A program made the position numbers and the translations under genes. 64,000 nt of DNA, taken from Gordonia heveisoli. GTDB taxonomy: Bacteria > Actinomycetota > Actinomycetes > Mycobacteriales > Mycobacteriaceae. A model generated the notes under the pieces. It had not been told where the DNA came from and searched no databases. It worked only from the letters and a program-made list of their open reading frames with translations. The DNA lies in NCBI RefSeq assembly GCF_030315745.1, contig NZ_JASXSH010000018.1, forward strand, positions 29,127 to 93,126, in the 5' to 3' direction. Positions 9,188-18,267 of this stretch are shown piece after piece. Numbering within the stretch: position 1 is the stretch's first letter; each line of letters starts with the position of its first letter.

Positions 9188-9862
9188 ATGGTCAAGAGTT
9201 CGAGTACGCGGACCGCGGCCGACGTGGATGTAGAAGAAGCGGTACGGGCGCTACGCGCGTCGTCGCGTCGCCGCCAGCTCCTCGACGCCGCCGTCGCGGT
9301 CATGGGCCGCACCGGTTTTCATCAGATGTCGATGCAGGCGCTCGCCGATGAAGCACAGGTCAGCGTCGGCCTCTTCTACAAGTATTTCGGCGGCAAAGAG
9401 GAGATTCTCTACGCGGCGATCGTCGACATCCTGGAGGCATTCCGGGATCAGCTGCAGCCGGCGATGGACCTCGTCGGTGACGATCCGGTCGTCCGCCTGA
9501 TCGCAGGTTTCCGGGAGTACGCGCGCATCGTCGACGAGAACCGCGACGCTGTCGTGCTGACCTATCGGGAGAGCCGGACCCTCGATGCGACCGGGCGCGA
9601 GCGAATCAAAGAACTCGAGGTCGAGACGTCGAAGCCGATGCGGCAGGCCATCTCCGATGGCATCGAGGCTGGTGTCCTGCGTGATGTCGACGCCGACCTC
9701 GTCGTCTTCGACCTCATGATGATCGCGCACGGGTGGGCGCTGAAACACTGGCATTTCGCGCCGGGGTCGGACCTGGACGGATATGTCGATGCGCAGTTGC
9801 GCTTCGCCCTGACCGCGCTCATCGTGCCGGAGCGGCAGGCGGAGTACCTCGACCGGCTGTAA
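9188..9862 (+). CDS. TetR family regulator, probable repressor of the upstream catabolic operon
   Basis: A 224-residue TetR protein. The N-terminal helix-turn-helix reads MSMQALADEAQVSVGLFYKY, and the rest is the helical ligand domain. ATG 9188 is chosen because AAGGAGG lies six bases upstream; in-frame codons before it lack a ribosome site. It lies 78 bases after the acyl-CoA dehydrogenase. The dyads at 3331-3357 are the obvious operator candidates, and an acyl-CoA such as cyclohexanecarboxyl-CoA the likely ligand, both by inference. A short TGACGTCA palindrome at 9163-9170 lies just before the gene. Confidence 0.85.
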   Translation: MVKSSSTRTAADVDVEEAVRALRASSRRRQLLDAAVAVMGRTGFHQMSMQALADEAQVSVGLFYKYFGGKEEILYAAIVDILEAFRDQLQPAMDLVGDDPVVRLIAGFREYARIVDENRDAVVLTYRESRTLDATGRERIKELEVETSKPMRQAISDGIEAGVLRDVDADLVVFDLMMIAHGWALKHWHFAPGSDLDGYVDAQLRFALTALIVPERQAEYLDRL

Positions 9863-9877
9863 ATGCCGTGCCGCTGT

Positions 9878-10726
9878 TCAGGGCACCCAGTTGAACTCGT
9901 CCGGGTTCGGGCCGCGCCGGCCGCCGACATCGAGTCCGTCGATCGCCGAGACTTGCTCGTCGGTGAGGCTGAAGTCGAACAGTGCCAGGTTGTCGGCGAT
10001 GCGGGATCGGGTTACCGACTTGGGGAACACGATGTCACCGCGCTGAATGTGCCAGCGCAGCACGATCTGTGCCGGTGAGCGATCGACGGCCTCGGCGATG
10101 CGCACCACGGTCGGGTCGTCGAGAACGGCGCCTTGTGCGATCGGCGACCATGCCTCGGTGTGAATACCGTGTTCGGTGTTGAACTGCCGCAACGCGTTCT
10201 GAGCGAAGTACGGGTGGACCTCGATCTGGTTGACGGCGGGTACGACATCGGTCTCGCCGAGCAGGCGGGTCAGATGCTGCTCGGAGAAGTTCGAGACGCC
10301 GATGGACCGCAGGTCGCCCGACCGGTATGCCTGCTCCAGGGCTCGCCAGGTCTCGACGAAGCTGCCGACCGCGGGTAGCGGCCAGTGGATCAGGTAGAGG
10401 TCGATCGGGCCGATGTCGAGGGCGTCGCGACTGCGTGCGATGGCGGCCGAGGTGTCGGCGTCCGGTGCGTGGCCGTTGTTGTTGAGTTTGCTGGTCACGA
10501 AGATCTCGTCGCGGCTGATACCCGAGGCCCGGACGGCCCGACCGACCTCGCGCTCATTGCCGTACATCTGCGCGGTGTCGATGTGGCGATAGCCGAGCTC
10601 CAGGGCGGCCAGTGTCGCCTCCTCGGTCTGCTCCGGCGGAATCTGGAACACGCCAAGCCCCACCTGGGGAATCGCGACGCCGTTGTTGAGGGTGAGATCG
10701 GGAACCTGAGGTGCGTTGGAGGCCAT
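9878..10726 (-). CDS. Aldo/keto reductase
   Basis: A 282-residue aldo/keto reductase of the 2,5-diketo-gluconate reductase / prostaglandin F synthase type. It begins LNNGVAIPQVGLGVF, has DTAQMYGNE with the catalytic Asp and Tyr, LIHWPLP, and the NADPH-binding PKSVTRSRI segment. It probably reduces small aldehydes or ketones with NADPH; the natural substrate cannot be read from sequence. ATG 10726 is preferred over an upstream TTG because GGAAG lies five bases before it. It is convergent with the TetR gene, with 15 bases between stops. Confidence 0.88.
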   Translation of the reverse strand: MASNAPQVPDLTLNNGVAIPQVGLGVFQIPPEQTEEATLAALELGYRHIDTAQMYGNEREVGRAVRASGISRDEIFVTSKLNNNGHAPDADTSAAIARSRDALDIGPIDLYLIHWPLPAVGSFVETWRALEQAYRSGDLRSIGVSNFSEQHLTRLLGETDVVPAVNQIEVHPYFAQNALRQFNTEHGIHTEAWSPIAQGAVLDDPTVVRIAEAVDRSPAQIVLRWHIQRGDIVFPKSVTRSRIADNLALFDFSLTDEQVSAIDGLDVGGRRGPNPDEFNWVP

Positions 10727-10850
10727 AACGACTTCCAAGGCGCGAGCGTGGGGTTCTTATTCCCGGCTCCGGGAATCGGGGAGTTCCTCCGGATCGTCCC
10801 GAATGGGACTAGAATTTCCGGGACCGGCGAGCGTTGCGGCGAGGTGTGGC

Positions 10851-11459
10851 ATGGACTCCGATGAGATCTGGCGACATATCGATGAGCAGCGTGCCGACCT
10901 CGCCGATCTGGCCGACGACTTCGACGACGCGCAATTGTCCACGAGTTCACTCTGTGACGGCTGGACGGTGCGCGATGTGATCGTGCATCTGTCGCAAGCG
11001 CATATGCCGCCCGCACGGGCGGTGCTTCTCGCCGCACGATCGGGATTCCGGTTCAACACGATGATCCGGCGGGCGGCGATCGCGGAGACGATCACCCCGA
11101 AGGAGGCGACCGCCCGGATTCGCGCGATGGCGGGCTCGCGACGACATGCCATCGGAACTGGCGAGATCGAACCGCTCGCCGATATCCTCGTGCACGGCCA
11201 GGACATCGTCGTGCCACTGGGCATCGCGCGGCCGATGCCGTCCGACGCCGCTGCGGTCTGCGCGGACCGGTTGTGGCACATGCGTTATCCGTTCCATCCG
11301 CGCCGTGATTTTCGCGGCAGGCGGTTCATCGCCACCGATGCAGACCTCGACCGCGGGGAGGGCGAGCCGGTCGAGGCGCCAGTCCGCGACATTCTGATGC
11401 TGTTCGCGGGCAGGCGTTCGGCGGCAGGGACTCTGTCCGGGGTTCCAGGCCCGCGCTGA
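10851..11459 (+). CDS. Maleylpyruvate isomerase / mycothiol-dependent DinB-like family protein
   Basis: A 202-residue protein of the mycothiol-dependent DinB-like group. LCDGWTVRDVIVHLSQAH at the N-terminus and DILVHGQDIVVPLG in the middle supply the His residues that bind a divalent metal in this fold. Members act in mycothiol-linked isomerisation, conjugation or detoxification, and mycothiol is the low-molecular-weight thiol of actinobacteria. The product is soluble. ATG 10851 starts the family-like N-terminus; longer in-frame starts overlap the promoter zone of the divergent reductase. The exact substrate is unknown. Confidence 0.75.
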   Translation: MDSDEIWRHIDEQRADLADLADDFDDAQLSTSSLCDGWTVRDVIVHLSQAHMPPARAVLLAARSGFRFNTMIRRAAIAETITPKEATARIRAMAGSRRHAIGTGEIEPLADILVHGQDIVVPLGIARPMPSDAAAVCADRLWHMRYPFHPRRDFRGRRFIATDADLDRGEGEPVEAPVRDILMLFAGRRSAAGTLSGVPGPR

Positions 11460-11490
11460 CGATCGGTCTCCCATTCCTGCCCCCGCATAG

Positions 11491-11504
11491 TTACTGGGCA
11501 GTAA
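11491..11504. promoter_or_regulatory. 14-bp palindrome before LuxR gene
   Basis: TTACTG-GG-CAGTAA is a perfect inverted repeat 28 bases before the preferred GTG start of the next gene. It has the look of a dimeric repressor site. I cannot name the regulator from sequence. Confidence 0.5.
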
Positions 11505-11532
11505 CGTGAGTGCATCGCAGGTGGAGGTCGAT

Positions 11533-13866
11533 GTGGTGAGCGTGTTCCCGGGTTCCGGGTGGGTCGAGTCGGTAGAGGTTGATTCGATAGAGGTTGGGTC
11601 GGTGGATGCCGAGTCGGCGACGGTGACCCTGCCGCGAGGGCTGACGCTGATCGTCGGTGATCGGACGCGCGCATCGGCGCAGGGCATCGATGCGGCGGTG
11701 GCCGCGGCCCGGAGGTCGGGCGCGCTGGTATTGCGCCACCGCTTCACCGCCGACGGCGCACGACCATTCGGTGCGTTGCAGTCGCTGCTGCATCATGTCG
11801 TCCTGCCCACCGGCGTGCCAGAACCGCGGATTGCGTTGCGACGTGTGCGAAGGCTCGTCGGATCGCATGCGCCGGACGTTCTTGCGGTCATCGGCGGCCT
11901 CGTGGAACTGTGTCGTGCGGCGGAACCGATCGGCCCGGTGGTGGTTCTGCTCAACGACCTCGATCTGATCGACCGGGCCAGCGCCAATGTGTTGGCAGGC
12001 GTCGCGCGCCGGTTGCACGATCAGCCGATCGCGATCGTGGCCACGGCATCTGCCGACGCCCCGATCGATCATCGGATCGTGACCCGCGTCCGGCGCTCGA
12101 CCGCCGACGATTCCGTGGCGATCCCACCCGATTCCTGCCCGGACACCACCGAGGCCACCCGACGCGCCCTGGCTGAGCTGCGCTCCGGTGAGATCGACCG
12201 GGCCGCAAACGAACTCGAAGGTGCCGTGGGTGCGGCCACGGATTCGGGTACGCGTGGTCGGTTGCTGGCCGCGGCCGCCGGGGTGGCGGCCGACCTGACC
12301 GGCAATCTCGATCAGGTCGCGCTCCTGCTCCGCCAGGCGCTCTCCGCGGACAGATCCGCATCGACCTCGCTCGAAGCTCAGGTGGCCTATGTACATCTAG
12401 GTCTGGGGGACGGTTCGCGACTCACCACGCTGGCACAGTCGATCGCGGCGGGACTGCGAGACCACGATCGGATCGCCGGACGATGGGTGCTCGACGAGGC
12501 GCTGTGGGCGATGTTCCTGGTGGCCTGCTCTGCCGAATGCGACGATATCTGGGAGATGTTCCGGAACAAGACATCCTGGCTCGGAGACCGTTGCCCGCCC
12601 TGGGCGCGGGTCGCCGCGTCGGCGGCGTCGACGGTGAGTGCCGGCCCGCCCGGGGCCACTCGTGTGATGCGTACCCTGGCCCACACCGACGATCCGGCGC
12701 AGATCATTCGGATCGCCTTCGCGACCAGGGGTGGCGAGCGCGACTACTGGTGGCGGAATGGGCTGGAACGCATCTGGTCTCGTCGATATCCGACTGCGTC
12801 GGCGATCTACGCCGGCGTCATGTTGTCGGCTGACGCGCTCGACGCAGGCGATTGGCGGCGGGCTGAGTCGATTGCCTCGGAAGGTCTGGGCCTCTGCGGG
12901 AACCGGGATCATCATTCGTGTTCGGAGGTGTGGATGCACCATCTGCTCGGCATCCTCGACGCACACCGTGGCCACCACTCCACCGCCCTCGAACACTCCG
13001 CATTCGTCACCTCCTGGTCGACGACACGCGGTGCACATCGATTGCGGGATCGGGCGGTACACATCCGGGCAGCTTGTGCGCTCGCCGCCGATCACCCGCG
13101 GCGCGCGCATCGACTCCTCGCCGGTCTAGGTGGCGGCGCTGACTACGGGATTCTCGCCGACATCGACGACCGCACCGCAGTCGATCTCGCCGAGGCCGCG
13201 CAGCGGGCCGACGACCAGGCGCACCTTGGTGTCCTACGGAAGCGGCTTACCGTGGCGCTCGACCGGATCGGGGCCGGGGACATGGCATCCGGCATTGGGA
13301 AACCGCGGTCGCGGGCCGCCATGTCGTACCTGGCGGCACTGGCGATCACCACTTCCGACGTCGACACCTTCGCCCGTGCACTCGCTGTGCCCGACAGCGA
13401 CCGCTGGCCGTTCGTCACCGCTCGCCTCCGTCTCGCCTTAGCCCGGGTCCTATCTGGTCGACGAGCACCAGGGGACGCCGGACGCGCGGCCGAACACCTT
13501 CGTCAGGCGGCCCTGACCTTTCAGCTTCTCGACGCATCACCCTGGCTGGCGCAGGTCCGGCGGGAACTGCGGACATTGGGCGTCGACGTCGGATCATCAT
13601 CCCGTGCGGGATTCGTGCGGCTCAGTGCGACCGAGCAGCGGATCGCCGAGATGGCCTCGTCGGGTCGCACGAACCGCGAGATCGCGGCTCAGCTGGTGAT
13701 GTCGCCGAGTACGGTCAGTACGCATCTGCATCACGTCTACCGGGTCCTCGGCGTCCGATCGCGGGTAGGGCTGCGGGAGGTGTTACGTCCCGCTCAGGTG
13801 TCCGGCGGGCAGTCGACCAGTGCGTCGCGGAGCCCCAGCCGCGAGGTCACCGACAGTTTCGCGTAG
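11533..13866 (+). CDS. Large LuxR-family transcriptional regulator with degenerate ATPase-like domain
   Basis: A 777-residue regulator built like LAL/MalT-type proteins. The N-terminal part resembles an AAA module, but the P-loop position reads VGDRTRASAQG without the Gly-Lys-Ser/Thr, while VVVLLNDLDLID keeps a Walker-B-like shape. The middle is helical and repeat-like. The C-terminus is a LuxR helix-turn-helix (LSATEQRIAEM, TNREIAAQLVMSPSTVSTHL). GTG 11533 is chosen because GGAGG lies five bases before it; GTG 11506 has no ribosome site. Its 3' end overlaps the opposite-strand regulator by 73 bases. ATP binding is doubtful. Confidence 0.8.
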   Translation: MVSVFPGSGWVESVEVDSIEVGSVDAESATVTLPRGLTLIVGDRTRASAQGIDAAVAAARRSGALVLRHRFTADGARPFGALQSLLHHVVLPTGVPEPRIALRRVRRLVGSHAPDVLAVIGGLVELCRAAEPIGPVVVLLNDLDLIDRASANVLAGVARRLHDQPIAIVATASADAPIDHRIVTRVRRSTADDSVAIPPDSCPDTTEATRRALAELRSGEIDRAANELEGAVGAATDSGTRGRLLAAAAGVAADLTGNLDQVALLLRQALSADRSASTSLEAQVAYVHLGLGDGSRLTTLAQSIAAGLRDHDRIAGRWVLDEALWAMFLVACSAECDDIWEMFRNKTSWLGDRCPPWARVAASAASTVSAGPPGATRVMRTLAHTDDPAQIIRIAFATRGGERDYWWRNGLERIWSRRYPTASAIYAGVMLSADALDAGDWRRAESIASEGLGLCGNRDHHSCSEVWMHHLLGILDAHRGHHSTALEHSAFVTSWSTTRGAHRLRDRAVHIRAACALAADHPRRAHRLLAGLGGGADYGILADIDDRTAVDLAEAAQRADDQAHLGVLRKRLTVALDRIGAGDMASGIGKPRSRAAMSYLAALAITTSDVDTFARALAVPDSDRWPFVTARLRLALARVLSGRRAPGDAGRAAEHLRQAALTFQLLDASPWLAQVRRELRTLGVDVGSSSRAGFVRLSATEQRIAEMASSGRTNREIAAQLVMSPSTVSTHLHHVYRVLGVRSRVGLREVLRPAQVSGGQSTSASRSPSREVTDSFA

Positions 13867-16640
13867 ACGCGGTGTAGGTGATTGCCGACGGTACGCGGTG
13901 ACATGACGAGGCGGGTGGCGATGTCCTTGTTGCTCAGTCCTTCCGCCGCCAGACCGGCGATGTGGCGCTCGCGTGGGGTCAGCAGTTCGGGGGAGCGGTC
14001 GGGTGCGGCTCCATTCGCCGACGCCGGACGTCGGCGTCGAGTGGAGGCGGTGGCCTCCAGTTCGCTTCGTGCCCAGGCGATCCACGGTGTCGCACGTAGG
14101 GCGGTGAACGTGTCCACGGCGTCGGTCAGCAATGGTCGCGACCGCGTCGGGGCATGGGTACGCCGCAATTGGGCGCCCGCCAGAACCTGGACGCGTGCCC
14201 GGTCGAATGCCCAGCGCTCGGTCTCCGGCACCGAGAGAGCGGCGGCGAAGAGGGCCCGGGCGGTCTCGCCGGTCTCCAAGAGTGCGCACGCGGTCAGATA
14301 CAACATCCGCGCCACGGGAGATCTGTCCGGGTAGCCGGCGGCAGCCATCGCCCGCACATGCGCACCGGCCACGTCCTGGCGGCCGGTTCGGATCGCCGCG
14401 TGGACGAGCTCGAAGTCCACGGCCGTCGCCCACCAGCTGGGTTCCAGCGAGACGCCGGGGGTCGTGATCGCGGTGAGATGGGTGTACGCGGACTCATGGT
14501 CCGACTGCGCGTTGGCGCAGATCGCCAGCAGGTGTTCGGCGCAGCACATCACCATCCGCGCGCGTCGCGGAAGTGCCCAGGCCGCAATGGATTCGGCGAT
14601 GGTGACGGCCATCTCCAGATCGCCACGGCGGGCGTGGGCGATGCCGAGGTGATAGTCGGCCGCCCAGCCGAGCATATTCGGCGCGGTCGCGAGCGTCTCG
14701 ACGTCGCGATGCGACCCGCCATGCGTGGCGATGACGGCGTCGTAGTGCCCTTGGGTGAGGTCGTCGAGCGAGAGCTGGAGGTCGGCCCACATCGTGATGA
14801 TGGGAATGTCGGCGTTCGTCGCGAAGGTGGCGACCGACTCGAGGGCGACTCGGCATTCGCTCAGGCGGTCCACCGCCGAGGCTGTCTCGCCGATCAGGAT
14901 GACCTCGATCGGCTGCACCGACGGATCGGCCAACCGGGTGATCAGTTCGTCGATCCGGGTTGTGTCGATCCGGCCGTCGGCAAGCGCGTCGTCGAGCGGA
15001 TGTCGGGCTTGCGGTGACAATCGCTCCATTGTGGCGTGATAGTAGGCCCAGGCGTCCGGGCGTCGGCCGAGCCAGCAGATCCAGCGCAGCCCTCGCAACG
15101 CGTCGGTGACGACGGGGCCCGCAGTGGGATCTTCCGGGAAGTGTTGCGCCGGTTGGCGATCGAGGGCGGTGGAAAGGATACGATAGGCGGCGTCGATATC
15201 GCCTCGTGGGCCATGTGCCAGCACCCCGGCGGCGGCGGTGGCAGTCAGCAGGGAGCGGCTGAAATGTGGATCGTCGAGCCGAAGCTGTTCCACCAGCTCG
15301 GTCGCCAGGGGGACATCGGTGGCCGACGCGACCGCAGCCGCGCGTCCGATCAGCTGAGCCCGATCGGCGGAACCGTTCGCGAGTGTGATCGCCTCTCGAA
15401 GCAGAGCAACTCCGGCTTCCCATCCGCCGGTGGCGAAGTCGGCCTCGGCGAGCAACGACATGACCAGGACCTGTTCGGCGCGCATCGCCGACGATGTTCC
15501 GAAACATTCAACTGTGCAACGTAATGCGGACAGTCGGTCCCGAAGGTGCGTGAGCGCGTTCGGATCGATCCCGGCGGCCGCGATCCGCAACAGCGCATTC
15601 CGGGTGTCCATGTCGCAGGCCGCCCAGGCCAGCGAGTCGGTCAGAACATGGAGCCGCGGTGAGAACCGTGCGGCCTCGGATTCGGGCTGTGTGAGGGAAT
15701 GGAGGAAGTTGATGAGTCGCGTGTGGTGATCGTCGTCAGGCGTCCCGGTGTTCGCCAACTCACCTAAGCGTCTACTGACGGGAATCACCCGAGGGAGTGG
15801 GGCGGCTCCGGCTCGCTGACCGGGAGTGAGCGTGGCCGCGGTCTCGATGAGTGCCAAGGGGTTTCCCTGCGCCCAGGCGATCGTCGCGGACCGGACGCGG
15901 TCGGTGATGTCGGGATGACGGGACATGAGTAGCTCAGCGGCGCATTCGTCGTCGAGCCGGGAGATGGTGATCAGCTGCCGCGCGGGGAGGTCGGGTGCGG
16001 CGGTGTCGTGTGTGCCGAGCACGATGCCCAGCCGTGGTAGACCGGCCATCGCGGCGATGATCCGGCGCGACATCGGATCGGCGAGATGGTGGTCGTCGAC
16101 AACGACGACGAGACCACCGGATTCGGCGAGCCCATTCAGCAGAACACGAGTGGCCGTGACGATCGCCGTCTCGTCCACGCGCGGACCGTCGGCGAGACCC
16201 AACGCGACGCGCAGCGTGCTGACTTTCAGCTCGGACCCCGGATCAGACTCGGGCCCCGCATCAGAGTCGGACCCCGGATCAGATAGTGCCTGTAGCAACA
16301 GTTCTTGCAACGTGGCGAGGTCGAGGGTTCGCTCGGCCTCGGCCCCCGATGCCCGCAACACCGCAACTCCCTGCCCGCGTGCCGATCGCACGCAGGCATC
16401 GAGCAGTGCTGTTACACCGACGAGGGCGGGTCCGGCGATCACCAGGACGGGCGCCCCGCCGTCTGCGATGGTCCCGACGAGCTCGTCGATTCGGTGGAGT
16501 TCGGCGGACCGACCGACAACATGGTCGGCGCGCGCACCGGTGGCGGCATCGTCGATGGTCATCGGTACGTGTGCACTCGCTATCTCGGGTGGCAGCCGCG
16601 CGCTGCCACGAGGGCCAGATGATCGACGGTAGTCGACCAT
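13794..16640 (-). CDS. Large LuxR-family transcriptional regulator with degenerate ATPase-like domain
   Basis: A 948-residue relative of the convergent neighbour. It begins with VVGRSAELHRIDELV, as LAL regulators do. The P-loop site is degenerate (GPALVGVTAL), while VVVVDDHHLADP looks like Walker B. A short acidic insert of Asp-Pro-Gly-Ser repeats lies near residues 115-135. The C-terminus is a LuxR domain (LTPRERHIAGL, NKDIATRLVMSPRTVGNHL). ATG 16640 follows AGGGG at five bases, so the longer open frame upstream, which is antisense to a repeat region, is rejected. The target genes are unknown. Confidence 0.8.
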   Translation of the reverse strand: MVDYRRSSGPRGSARLPPEIASAHVPMTIDDAATGARADHVVGRSAELHRIDELVGTIADGGAPVLVIAGPALVGVTALLDACVRSARGQGVAVLRASGAEAERTLDLATLQELLLQALSDPGSDSDAGPESDPGSELKVSTLRVALGLADGPRVDETAIVTATRVLLNGLAESGGLVVVVDDHHLADPMSRRIIAAMAGLPRLGIVLGTHDTAAPDLPARQLITISRLDDECAAELLMSRHPDITDRVRSATIAWAQGNPLALIETAATLTPGQRAGAAPLPRVIPVSRRLGELANTGTPDDDHHTRLINFLHSLTQPESEAARFSPRLHVLTDSLAWAACDMDTRNALLRIAAAGIDPNALTHLRDRLSALRCTVECFGTSSAMRAEQVLVMSLLAEADFATGGWEAGVALLREAITLANGSADRAQLIGRAAAVASATDVPLATELVEQLRLDDPHFSRSLLTATAAAGVLAHGPRGDIDAAYRILSTALDRQPAQHFPEDPTAGPVVTDALRGLRWICWLGRRPDAWAYYHATMERLSPQARHPLDDALADGRIDTTRIDELITRLADPSVQPIEVILIGETASAVDRLSECRVALESVATFATNADIPIITMWADLQLSLDDLTQGHYDAVIATHGGSHRDVETLATAPNMLGWAADYHLGIAHARRGDLEMAVTIAESIAAWALPRRARMVMCCAEHLLAICANAQSDHESAYTHLTAITTPGVSLEPSWWATAVDFELVHAAIRTGRQDVAGAHVRAMAAAGYPDRSPVARMLYLTACALLETGETARALFAAALSVPETERWAFDRARVQVLAGAQLRRTHAPTRSRPLLTDAVDTFTALRATPWIAWARSELEATASTRRRRPASANGAAPDRSPELLTPRERHIAGLAAEGLSNKDIATRLVMSPRTVGNHLHRVYAKLSVTSRLGLRDALVDCPPDT

Positions 16641-16668
16641 CTGGCCCCTATCGGTCGTGATGGTGGGA

Positions 16669-18039
16669 TCAGTCCGAACTGCCCGAACCCGACGAATCCG
16701 AACCCGACGAATCCGAACCCGACGAATCCGAATCGCCCGAACCCGAGTCGTCCGAATCCGAAGCGCTGGAATCCGAACTGCCCGAACCCTCCGAGCTGCC
16801 CGAGCCTTCCGCGCTGCCCGAGCCTTCCGCGCTGCCCGAATCCTCCGAACTGCCGGAGTCCTCGGAACCTGATCCTGAGCCTTCGCTCCCGGACTCGGTG
16901 ACTGCCTCGCCGTCTGACGACGCTTCGGGACTGTCCGCCTCGGACTCGTCGTCGGCTTCGGACACCACCGGCGTCTCGACCGGTGCCGGCGCCTCGGTCT
17001 CGGTGACCGGCTCGGTGACCACCGGGGCCGATTCGCTCTCGGCTTCTGGAGTCTCTGTGGCGGCCAGGGTCGACTCTGTGGTGGGCAGGGTGACGGTGAT
17101 CGAACGCGTGGTCGTCGTCTTCGGGTGCGGGCTGAACGGTGAGGTGCCGTCCAAGATCGACGCGATGTCATGGGTCAGCGACTGGAGGGCGGGAACGCTG
17201 CCGAACAGCGACAAGCCGGCTCCGGCGACACCGCCGATCAGACCACCGGAGGTGATGGTGAGACCGGGGATGTCGAGTCCGATGAGGGCACCGAGGTTGG
17301 GGCCGACACCGCCGTTGAGGAAGCCGTTGACGGCCTTGCCCGGCGCGTTCAGCAGAGCGTTGAACACCGACTCGACGTCACCAGCCTGGGCTGCGTCGAC
17401 GACCCCCTGAATGCCCTGTCCGACACCGCCATAGAGTCCGAAGATCGGGCTGATCACGGCGATACTGCCGATGAGGATGGCATTGGTCAGCTGCCACTTC
17501 ACGACCGCGTTGAGATTCTCCAGCGGTTCGGACAGTGCCGCGATGATCGGCTGGAGTGTCCCACCGAAGAGATCGAGTCCCTTGAGTGCCGGGACGAGCA
17601 CGGCGATGAATGCGTTGTTGAGGGCTTCGTCGATATTGCCCGCCGCCAACTCCTCCTGCGCACGTGTCAGATACTTCGGGAGATCGGTCTGCAGTGATGC
17701 GACGAAGTTCGGCCCGATCTTGCCGAGCGCCTCACCGACGGCCTCTCCGTGCTCGCGCTGGTTGTTGAGGATGGCGGTCAGGATGGGTGCGAATCCATTC
17801 GCGTCCGAGGTGGCGCCGATGGCCTCGAGGTTGGTCAGCGTATCGGCCAGAACGCTGCGGTAGTAGTCGGCGGGGGACGGCTCGGTGGCGGTTGCCGCTC
17901 CGGCCTCGAACGCCCGCGCCTCCACGACCGCGGGGGCCGCGGCCGAGGCGAACGGGGTGGTCACCACGGCCGACATACCGACCGCCGCCATACCCATCAT
18001 CAATGCTGCCCGCTTCTGCGGTAAACGTGCGACCTGCAC
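16669..18039 (-). CDS. Secreted protein with Ser/Asp/Gly repeat tail
   Basis: About 456 residues. The N-terminus has a basic start (LPQKRAA), a hydrophobic stretch and ASAAA-type cleavage sites, so it is probably exported by Sec. The central 250 residues have long Ala/Leu/Gly-rich amphipathic stretches. The last ~130 residues are Thr-, Glu- and then Ser/Asp/Gly-rich, like wall-spanning or surface linkers. No sorting motif or C-terminal helix is visible. GTG 18039 has AAGGAG nine bases upstream; GTG 18072 is an alternative start. I do not recognise a family with certainty; a surface protein is the best description. Confidence 0.7.
   Translation of the reverse strand: MQVARLPQKRAALMMGMAAVGMSAVVTTPFASAAAPAVVEARAFEAGAATATEPSPADYYRSVLADTLTNLEAIGATSDANGFAPILTAILNNQREHGEAVGEALGKIGPNFVASLQTDLPKYLTRAQEELAAGNIDEALNNAFIAVLVPALKGLDLFGGTLQPIIAALSEPLENLNAVVKWQLTNAILIGSIAVISPIFGLYGGVGQGIQGVVDAAQAGDVESVFNALLNAPGKAVNGFLNGGVGPNLGALIGLDIPGLTITSGGLIGGVAGAGLSLFGSVPALQSLTHDIASILDGTSPFSPHPKTTTTRSITVTLPTTESTLAATETPEAESESAPVVTEPVTETEAPAPVETPVVSEADDESEADSPEASSDGEAVTESGSEGSGSGSEDSGSSEDSGSAEGSGSAEGSGSSEGSGSSDSSASDSDDSGSGDSDSSGSDSSGSDSSGSGSSD
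16685..16837. repeat. In-frame tandem repeats in the secreted protein gene
   Basis: Three perfect copies of the 15-mer gaacccgacgaatcc lie at 16685-16729, with diverged copies beyond. Two perfect copies of an 18-mer beginning gagccttccgcg lie at 16802-16837. Both unit lengths are multiples of three, so copy-number change would alter tail length without a frameshift. Confidence 0.85.
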
Positions 18040-18267
18040 TTGTTGCTGCTCCTTGTTCGCAGTGATCGACACCGGACCCGTCCCCCTACGGGCCGTCGTC
18101 CGTGTCCGTCCTCAGGACGGTCACAGGGTCGAAGTCTGCGACCGCGGCAACATCCGTTGGCAAGAAATTCGAATCAAATGGACAAATGACTCATGTTGTC
18201 CGGCTCACTGTTCGGGTGAGGACGTCCGACTCTGTACTGGTCGAGGCGATCGCGCGATCATGGGGAT

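Noticed and set aside
16641..17171. Long minus-strand extension of the LuxR gene rich in Arg and Ile/Val repeats
   Set aside because: It is another reading frame of the Ser/Asp repeat gene on the same strand, and ATG 16640 has its own ribosome site.
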